From Collimonas sp. OK607 (lineage in GTDB: Bacteria > Pseudomonadota > Gammaproteobacteria > Burkholderiales > Burkholderiaceae_D), in contig NZ_FOKF01000006.1 in NCBI RefSeq assembly GCF_900111995.1, positions 103,949 to 167,948 on the forward strand: DNA of 64,000 nt. The letters run 5' to 3'. Shown piece after piece: positions 58,492-64,000 of the stretch; positions within the stretch are counted from its first letter, which is position 1; the number at the start of each line of letters is the position of its first letter. A program made the position numbers and the translations under genes. The notes below the pieces were generated by a model. That model searched no databases, was not told where the DNA came from, and saw nothing but the letters and a program-made list of their open reading frames with translations.

Positions 58492-60246
58492 TTATGCCGG
58501 CATGCGCATCTGGCTGACTGCCGCAGCAATTGCACTCGGCTCCGTACTACGCAAGATTTTTTTGGTTTGCGGCATCAGATTGTCCAGATCGCTATTCAAC
58601 ACTTCCTGTTTCACCGCCAGCAACTGCGCCGGATGCATGGAAAACTCCAGCAAACCCATTCCCAGCAACAAACGTGTAAATTTGACGTCGCCCGCCATCT
58701 CGCCGCACACCGACACCGGGATCCCGGCTTTGCGGCCCAATGCAATCACGGTTGACAACAAAAACAAGACTGCCGGGTGCAGCGGGTTATACAGATGCGC
58801 CACTTCGTGGTCGACACGGTCGATCGCCAGCGTGTATTGGATCAGGTCGTTGGTGCCAATCGAGAGGAAATCCATGCGTTTGATAAACATCGGCAAAGCC
58901 AGAGCCGCCGCCGGAATTTCGATCATGGCGCCGATCTGGATGGTTTCGTCGAAGGCAATGCCTTCATCGCGCAATTGTTGCTTGGCTTGCTCGATGATTG
59001 CCAGGGTTTGATCGATTTCAAAGGCATGCGCCAGCATCGGGATCAGCAGTTTCACCTTGCCCAAGGCGGAGGCGCGCAAGATTGCCCGTAGTTGGGTCAG
59101 GAATAGTTGCGGTTCTGCCAGGCAGTAACGAATCGCGCGCAAACCCAGCGCCGGGTTCAGCGCGGTTTGTTCTTCTGTGTTGATCGGTTTGTCGGCGCCG
59201 ACATCCAATGTCCGGATAGTCACCGGCCGTCCCTTCATTGCCATCACCGCCTGCCGGTACGATTCGAACTGCTCATCCTCAGTCGGCAGCTCATGTTGCG
59301 GGCCGATCCTGCCCATGAACAAAAATTCCGAGCGGAACAGGCCGACACCGCTGGCGCCAGCATCCATCGCCGCCGCACAGTCGCTAGGCAGTTCGATGTT
59401 GGCCAACAAGGTGATCTCGGTCCCGTCCAGGGTAACCGCACGGGTCTTCTTGATCTTGCCTAGCTTCCTGCGTGCACGCAGCAGATGCGCCTGCCGTTCC
59501 CGATATTGCTTAAGTATCACCGTTGCCGGGTCGACAATCACCACACCGGCATCGCCGTCGATGATGATCCAGTCATCCTGCTTGATCACCCGGGAAGCGT
59601 TATTCATGCCGACCGCAGCCGGGATGTCCAGGCTGCGCGCCACAATCGCGGTATGCGAGTTCTGGCCGCCGAGATCGGTGACGAAACCGGCGAAGGCGCG
59701 GTCGCGGAATTGCAACATGTCGGCCGGCGAAATGTCATACGCGACCACCACGATATTCCCGAAAGAAGCGCCGTCGCCATCAACTTCCGGCAATCGGGTG
59801 GAAGTTCCGGTCAGCACTTTCAGCAGACGCTCGCCGACTTGCAACACGTCCATTTTGCGCTCGCGCAGGTAGGTATCTTCGATTTCATCGAATTGCGCCG
59901 ACAACTCGTCGATCTGGGTCACCAGCGCCCACTCGGCGTTGTATTGGCGGTTACGGATGATATCGAGCGACATCTCGGCCAGCATCGGGTCCGACAGGAT
60001 CAACAGATGGACATCGACAAAAGCGCCTAGCTCGGGTGGGGATTCTTTCGGCAAATCGCTGCGGATAGTCTGCAGTTCGGTACGTACCTTGGTCACCGCG
60101 TTTTGCAAGCGCTGGACTTCTGCCTCGACCTCGGCTTCGCCGATCAGGTAGTGTTTGACGTCCATTGCCGCCGGCGCCAGCAAATGGGCGCGGCCGATCG
60201 CGATGCCGCGCGAAACCGGAATGCCATGTAAGGTAAAGGATGCCAT
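58492..60246 (-). CDS. ptsI: PTS enzyme I (phosphoenolpyruvate-protein phosphotransferase)
   Basis: Transfers phosphate from phosphoenolpyruvate to HPr. 584 residues from MASFTLHGIPVSRGIAIGRA. The active-site His lies in GGQNSHTAIVAR (H198), followed by the TIM-barrel domain with LFRSEFLFMGR, RTLDVGADK, GTNDLIQYT and the PEP-loop VSVCGEMAGD. Earlier in-frame codons to 60315 are not family-like. It follows ptsH after a 164-base structured gap and precedes metX. Confidence 0.96.
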   Translation of the reverse strand: MASFTLHGIPVSRGIAIGRAHLLAPAAMDVKHYLIGEAEVEAEVQRLQNAVTKVRTELQTIRSDLPKESPPELGAFVDVHLLILSDPMLAEMSLDIIRNRQYNAEWALVTQIDELSAQFDEIEDTYLRERKMDVLQVGERLLKVLTGTSTRLPEVDGDGASFGNIVVVAYDISPADMLQFRDRAFAGFVTDLGGQNSHTAIVARSLDIPAAVGMNNASRVIKQDDWIIIDGDAGVVIVDPATVILKQYRERQAHLLRARRKLGKIKKTRAVTLDGTEITLLANIELPSDCAAAMDAGASGVGLFRSEFLFMGRIGPQHELPTEDEQFESYRQAVMAMKGRPVTIRTLDVGADKPINTEEQTALNPALGLRAIRYCLAEPQLFLTQLRAILRASALGKVKLLIPMLAHAFEIDQTLAIIEQAKQQLRDEGIAFDETIQIGAMIEIPAAALALPMFIKRMDFLSIGTNDLIQYTLAIDRVDHEVAHLYNPLHPAVLFLLSTVIALGRKAGIPVSVCGEMAGDVKFTRLLLGMGLLEFSMHPAQLLAVKQEVLNSDLDNLMPQTKKILRSTEPSAIAAAVSQMRMPA

Positions 60247-60410
60247 CGGGTCAGCCCGCTGAAAAGAATAGAATTTTATCAATTGCGAGACGGGGTTTAA
60301 GCGCCGCGAAGCCATTCAGGCTGGCTGGCGGCAACACCCCATCTCCAAGGCAACCGGGCTTAAAACTGTCGAAGGGCGCTTAAGTGTGGGCCGTTCCACT
60401 AGAGGCCGTT

Positions 60411-60680
60411 TTACTCACCTTCGCCGAACTTATCTTGAATCAGCTGATATAAGGCATCAAAGCAGTTTTTCTCATCCTCGCCGTCAACTTCCAGCAATAT
60501 CGTGCTGCCCTTGCCGGCTGCCAGCATCATCACGCCCATAATCGACTTGGCGTTGACACGGCGCTTGTTGCGGGTCATCCAGACTTCACATTTGAATTTG
60601 CTTGCCAGTTGCGTAAATTTGGCTGACGCGCGAGCGTGCAAGCCGAGTTTGTTGATGATTTCGATTTCTTGTTGAATCAT
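60411..60680 (-). CDS. ptsH: PTS phosphocarrier protein HPr
   Basis: 89-residue phosphocarrier. LGLHARASAKF carries the phosphorylated His15, and the NAKSIMGVMMLAAGKG block includes Ser46, the HPr-kinase site in organisms with HprK. Lies between the EIIA gene and ptsI; no permease components are nearby. Confidence 0.95.
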   Translation of the reverse strand: MIQQEIEIINKLGLHARASAKFTQLASKFKCEVWMTRNKRRVNAKSIMGVMMLAAGKGSTILLEVDGEDEKNCFDALYQLIQDKFGEGE

Positions 60681-60739
60681 TTGTCTTTTATCTAATATTT
60701 GATTTATTGAAAGACTCGGCCCCAGGCTTGCTTAGTGTG

Positions 60740-61144
60740 TCAGTGCGCCAACCGTACCCGGTTATCAACCCGCACCGCGCCGCCCTGACCGCCGGCCAAC
60801 GCCATTTCGGTCACCACATCAAGGGTATCGTTACGATAGGTCAAGGCGCGCAACAGCATCGGCAAACTGATACCGGCAATCACCTGAGTCTGGCTGCCGG
60901 TGCAAAACGGCAGCGTGCAATTGGACGGCGTGCCGCCCATGACGTCAGTAATCACCAACACCCCGGAACCGTCGTCCAGCCGCGCTGCAGCCTGTTTTGC
61001 CAGCTTTTGCACTTCAATCGGATTCTGGTCGGCGATCACGTCGATCGCTTCGAGTCGCTCCGGCGTTTGACGAAACACGTGAGAGGCAGCTGCGATGAAT
61101 GCCTGGCCCAATGGGGCGTGGGTTAAAAGAAGAATGCCAATCAT
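60740..61144 (-). CDS. PTS EIIA component, mannose/fructose (ManX) type
   Basis: 134-residue soluble EIIA. MIGILLLTHAPLGQAFIAAA contains the phosphorylated His9; VLVITDVMGGTPSNCTLPFC is the second family block. It is stand-alone, without EIIB or EIIC in the window, so a regulatory rather than transport role is likely, for instance in control of carbon storage or of HPr kinase. It lies 120 bases downstream of gshB. Confidence 0.92.
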   Translation of the reverse strand: MIGILLLTHAPLGQAFIAAASHVFRQTPERLEAIDVIADQNPIEVQKLAKQAAARLDDGSGVLVITDVMGGTPSNCTLPFCTGSQTQVIAGISLPMLLRALTYRNDTLDVVTEMALAGGQGGAVRVDNRVRLAH

Positions 61145-61265
61145 AGTTTCAATCTCAAATCCTGCTTGCGGATTCGTCCGGGGTTTATATATTTATAGCG
61201 GTTTTACAACAACGACCATCCTGTTTCGCGACTTTTACCGTGACGATCAGGACAACATAAATCAA

Positions 61266-62207
61266 TTACTGCAGCGCTGCTTCCAGCGCATTAATGAACA
61301 TCTCGGCAACATCAAAACCAGTCTGCTGCTTAATTTCCTGAAAGCAAGTCGGGCTAGTGACATTCACTTCCGTCAGATAATCGCCAATTACATCTAATCC
61401 TACCAGTAACAGGCCGCGCTGTAGCAACACCGGCCCAAGTGCTTCGCCGATTTCGCGATCGCGTGCCGTCAGCGGCTGCGCCACACCGATGCCGCCGGCT
61501 GCCAGGTTGCCGCGCACTTCGCTGCCTTGCGGAATCCGCGCCAGCGAAAAAGGCACTACTTTGCCGCCGATCACCAGCACCCGCTTGTCGCCGGCGACGA
61601 TCTCAGGAATGAAACGCTGGATCATGATGGTGCGATGCCCGTTGTCAGTCAGGGTTTCGATAATCGATCCAAGATTCAGGCCGTCTTGCCGAACCCGGAA
61701 AATACCGGTGCCGCCCATGCCGTCGAGCGGTTTCAGGATCACGTCCTGATGCTCTTCGTGGAAGGCGCGCAAACGCGCCGCATCACGTGTCACCAGGGTG
61801 GGCGAAGTGTATTTGGAGAATTGTGCAATCGCCAGCTTTTCATTGTGGTCGCGGATCGCCTGCGGCTTGTTGAATACCCGGGCGCCCTGCGTTTCCGCCA
61901 GTTCCAGCAGATACGTGGTGTAGATGTATTCCATGTCGAAAGGCGGGTCTTTGCGTAACAAGATCGCATCGAACTCCGATAGGAACATGGATGCCGGCGC
62001 GCTGGCGCGATACCAGTCCTTGTCATCTCCGGTCAGGCTGACACGGATCACGTTGGCGGTGACAATCCCGCTTTCCAGCGCCATGTCTTTTTGCTCGAAC
62101 GCATAGATGGTATGGCCGCGTTTGACGGCTTCGACCATCATTGCGTAAGTTGAGTCCTTGTACGTCTTGAAGGTATCGAGCGGATCGGCGAGGAAAGCAA
62201 TTTTCAT
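61266..62207 (-). CDS. gshB: Glutathione synthetase
   Basis: ATP-grasp ligase joining gamma-glutamylcysteine and glycine. 313 residues. MKIAFLADPLDTFKTYKDSTYAMM at the N-terminus, DAILLRKDPPFDMEYIY, ILKPLDGMGGTGIFR (ATP-grasp loop), GDKRVLVIGG and the C-terminal DVIGDYLTEVNVTSPTC match the bacterial GshB family. It follows gshA after 44 bases. Confidence 0.97.
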   Translation of the reverse strand: MKIAFLADPLDTFKTYKDSTYAMMVEAVKRGHTIYAFEQKDMALESGIVTANVIRVSLTGDDKDWYRASAPASMFLSEFDAILLRKDPPFDMEYIYTTYLLELAETQGARVFNKPQAIRDHNEKLAIAQFSKYTSPTLVTRDAARLRAFHEEHQDVILKPLDGMGGTGIFRVRQDGLNLGSIIETLTDNGHRTIMIQRFIPEIVAGDKRVLVIGGKVVPFSLARIPQGSEVRGNLAAGGIGVAQPLTARDREIGEALGPVLLQRGLLLVGLDVIGDYLTEVNVTSPTCFQEIKQQTGFDVAEMFINALEAALQ

Positions 62208-62251
62208 TTTGTGGCCCTATGGTTGTCAGGACAGAGTGCTAATCAACAGTA

Positions 62252-63550
62252 TTAATATTCTTCCGGATTCGGATCGGTCTTTTCCATTTCCAGCGAAGCC
62301 GCCAGCAAACCGAGTCGCGCGACCACGCCGTACATGTAAAACCGGTTCGGCGCGGTGGTGCCAGGCTTGGCCAGCATATCCGGCAACGCATGTTGCTGGG
62401 CAAAGGCCAACGGTACGAAATGGGCGCCCGGCGCGTTCAGGTTTTCATTGATGCCGCGTTCGGCATGCACCCGATAAAAACCGCCGACCACATAGCGGTC
62501 GATCATGTACACCACCGGCTCCGCCACCGCATCATTGATATGTTCGAAAGTATGCACGCCTTCCTGGATGATCAGGTCGTGGATTTCGCCGCCGGCTTTA
62601 CCCAGCGACAGTTTCTCGCGCTGCTTGCGGCTCAGTTCCTTGATCTGACTGACATCGGTCACGCTCATCACGCCCATGCCGTCGGTGCCGGCATCGGCCT
62701 TGACGATCACGAACGGTTTTTCAGTGATGCCGTACTCCTTGTATTTCTTGCGTATCTTTGCCAGCAGCGAGCTGACGCTGGCGGCTAGCTTGTCATCGCC
62801 GTCGACGGCTTCGAAATCGACCTGGTCGACCTTGGCGAAAAACGGATTCAACATCCACGGATCGACATCGACCAGTTTGGAAAATTTCTTGACCACTTCG
62901 TCGTAGGCTGCGAAATGGTTGCTCTTGCGGCGTACAGTCCAGCCGGCGTGCAGCGGCGGCAGCAGGTTTTGCTCGTTAAGATTTTCCAGGATCGATGGCG
63001 TACCGGAAGACAAATCGTTATTCAGCAAAATGGTGCAGGGATCGAAATTCTTCAGACCCAGGCGACGGCCGTTGGCGGAGCGCTCCAGCGGCTCCAGCGT
63101 GATCGTGCTGCCGTCCGGAAGTTCGATGGTTTTCGGCTCCTTCAGGTCTTCGTCAAGCGAACCAAGCCGGACATGCAGCCCTGTCTGGCGGAATATCTGC
63201 ATCAACCGGGCTACATTTTGCAAATAGAAAGTGTTACGCGTGTTGAGCTCCGGCAACAACAACAGATTTTTGGCATCCGGACAATATTTTTCGATGGCTG
63301 CCATCGCTGCCTGTATTGCCAGCGGCAACATCTCTGGCGACAAGTTGCTAAATCCGCCTGGAAACAGGTTGGTATCAACCGGCGCCAGCTTGAAACCTGA
63401 ATTACGCAGGTCAACCGAGCAATAGAACGGCGGTGTGTGCTCTTGCCATTCCATACGGAACCAACGCTCGATGGCAGGCGTGGCCGCGAGGATTTTCTTT
63501 TCCAGTTCGAGCAAAGGGCCGTTCAGGGCGGTGACAAGGTGGGGAACCAT
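62252..63550 (-). CDS. gshA: Glutamate-cysteine ligase (proteobacterial GshA type)
   Basis: Makes gamma-glutamylcysteine, the first step of glutathione synthesis. 432 residues and of the type found in betaproteobacteria, distinct from E. coli GshA. Marks are SVDLRNSGFKLAPVDTNLFPGGFSNL, LLLPELNTRNTFYLQNVARL, DPCTILLNNDLSSG and VIVKADAGTDGMGVMSV. First gene of the gsh-pts run. The 296-base region to its right contains no gene but a pseudoknot-capable repeat and a terminator. Confidence 0.93.
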   Translation of the reverse strand: MVPHLVTALNGPLLELEKKILAATPAIERWFRMEWQEHTPPFYCSVDLRNSGFKLAPVDTNLFPGGFSNLSPEMLPLAIQAAMAAIEKYCPDAKNLLLLPELNTRNTFYLQNVARLMQIFRQTGLHVRLGSLDEDLKEPKTIELPDGSTITLEPLERSANGRRLGLKNFDPCTILLNNDLSSGTPSILENLNEQNLLPPLHAGWTVRRKSNHFAAYDEVVKKFSKLVDVDPWMLNPFFAKVDQVDFEAVDGDDKLAASVSSLLAKIRKKYKEYGITEKPFVIVKADAGTDGMGVMSVTDVSQIKELSRKQREKLSLGKAGGEIHDLIIQEGVHTFEHINDAVAEPVVYMIDRYVVGGFYRVHAERGINENLNAPGAHFVPLAFAQQHALPDMLAKPGTTAPNRFYMYGVVARLGLLAASLEMEKTDPNPEEY

Positions 63551-63718
63551 ATAAAGCTTTCTTTTTGGGAGCTGTGTAGCGTCTGCAACTTGCGCAACTG
63601 CCTGTTATGGAATGTTCTTTCAGGACTTCCACGACAGGCAAGAGACGCAGATTCTAACGGGAAATGCATTGTTTCGCCGGTTACCCGGTGTGATGCCACT
63701 AAACATGACGATCCAACG

Positions 63719-63758
63719 GCCGGATCAGCGGCCTGGTAGCGATCCGGCAGCCACCAGG
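63719..63758. other. Interleaved inverted repeats able to form an H-type pseudoknot
   Basis: GCCGGATC (63719-63726) complements GATCCGGC (63741-63748), and CCTGGT (63732-63737) complements ACCAGG (63753-63758). The four arms are interleaved with short connecting loops of five, three and four bases. It lies about 170 bases upstream of the gshA start. Confidence 0.45.
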
Positions 63759-63813
63759 TATACGAGCTAAGTTTACATCGGGTCAGTTGGGAATTTTTAA
63801 AGTCCCGGAAAAC

Positions 63814-63834
63814 AAAAAAGCGCTATTACGCGCT
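63814..63834 (-). terminator. Intrinsic terminator of the edge transposase gene
   Basis: AGCGC/GCGCT with a six-base loop is followed on the minus strand by U residues (63819-63814 are A on the plus strand). It lies 13 bases after the stop of the partial transposase gene. Confidence 0.6.
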
Positions 63835-63846
63835 AATGCCGTTCAG

Positions 63847-64000
63847 TTAAGCAGGTTTTCGTAGAACGCGAGTAGCATAGCGCTGTGGTTTTGCCTTAAC
63901 GGCCCGGTCGAATTTTCGATCGGGCCGTTCGTCATTGAGAAGGCTAACGAGCCTTTCACGGAGATGCTTCATCGAAGCGGGCAGCTTGCCGTAGGACCTG
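63847..64000 (-). CDS. C-terminal end of a probable IS4-like transposase (partial)
   Basis: The last 51 codons of a gene running in from the right edge, ending in a TAA. It contains KLPASMKHLRERLVSLLNDE and then RAVKAKPQRYATRVLRKPA. A strongly basic end with an R-x-VK-x-KP-x-Y pattern resembles the end of IS4-type transposases. This is pattern recall, and no catalytic residues lie in the visible part. A GC-rich dyad inside the frame (63900-63926) is coding rather than regulatory. Confidence 0.45.
   Translation of the reverse strand, partial: RSYGKLPASMKHLRERLVSLLNDERPDRKFDRAVKAKPQRYATRVLRKPA

Noticed and set aside
63900..63926. GC-rich inverted repeat GGCCCGGTCGA near the right edge
   Set aside because: Looks like a terminator but lies within the open frame of the partial transposase and has no U tract.

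Overview
The window reads as a chromosomal segment of a betaproteobacterium, most likely of the family Oxalobacteraceae (Collimonas/Herbaspirillum-like). This rests on family-typical gene order: mreBCD-mrdA-rodA-rlpA divergent from gatCAB, gshA-gshB followed by a PTS EIIA, HPr and enzyme I, metX-metW next to an ampG-like gene, and dprA-smg-topB. The assignment is inference; no rRNA or tRNA gene is present to confirm it. Coding density is high and almost everything is housekeeping or catabolic, with one recognisable MITE-like insertion and a transposase remnant at the right edge.

Layout. 1-2.5 kb: tail of a sugar ABC transporter (ATPase cut by the window edge, binding protein) under a perfect LacI-type operator. 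2.6-12.5 kb: aminotransferase, topB, smg, dprA and a LysM protein on the minus strand, then def-fmt on the plus strand, convergent with a hexose-phosphate mutarotase-like gene. 12.5-15.9 kb: a GNAT acetyltransferase and phnCDE, a phosphonate/phosphite importer without C-P lyase genes. 16.1-23.3 kb: the elongasome operon mreB-mreC-mreD-mrdA-rodA-rlpA. 23.5-27.5 kb: gatC-gatA, an unknown secreted six-cysteine protein, and gatB, with a short inverted-repeat element inserted before gatB. 27.6-34.8 kb: DUF4124 protein, pyrE/xthA divergent pair, glutamine amidotransferase, orphan BMP-family binding protein with LysR regulator, DUF3096 protein, ferredoxin, tautomerase and an isochorismatase-family hydrolase. 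34.9-37.8 kb: Lrp-type regulator with operator palindromes, and rocD plus a pentein-fold arginine dihydrolase-like enzyme. 37.9-41.6 kb: cobalamin-dependent methionine synthase. 41.8-50.1 kb: a purine module with an NCS2 permease divergent from xdhA-xdhB-xdhC-guaD. 50.1-54.9 kb: prkA-yeaH-spoVR stress kinase operon. 55.1-63.6 kb: ampG-like, metW, metX, ptsI, ptsH, EIIA, gshB, gshA, all on the minus strand. The right edge holds the 3' end of a probable IS4-like transposase.

The most interesting signals are non-coding. The xdhA leader folds into a bulged hairpin that fits the xanthine-I (NMT1) riboswitch. The metX leader carries SAM-II-like conserved blocks followed by an antiterminator/terminator pair and has an extra hairpin. 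The pyrE leader has two mutually exclusive hairpins. The element before gatB has 26-bp terminal inverted repeats and an exact 5-bp target duplication, and it supplies the stop codon of the preceding gene. A GTAGGGTGGGCA inverted-repeat family occurs three times. No CRISPR array, phage, toxin-antitoxin or defence system was seen.
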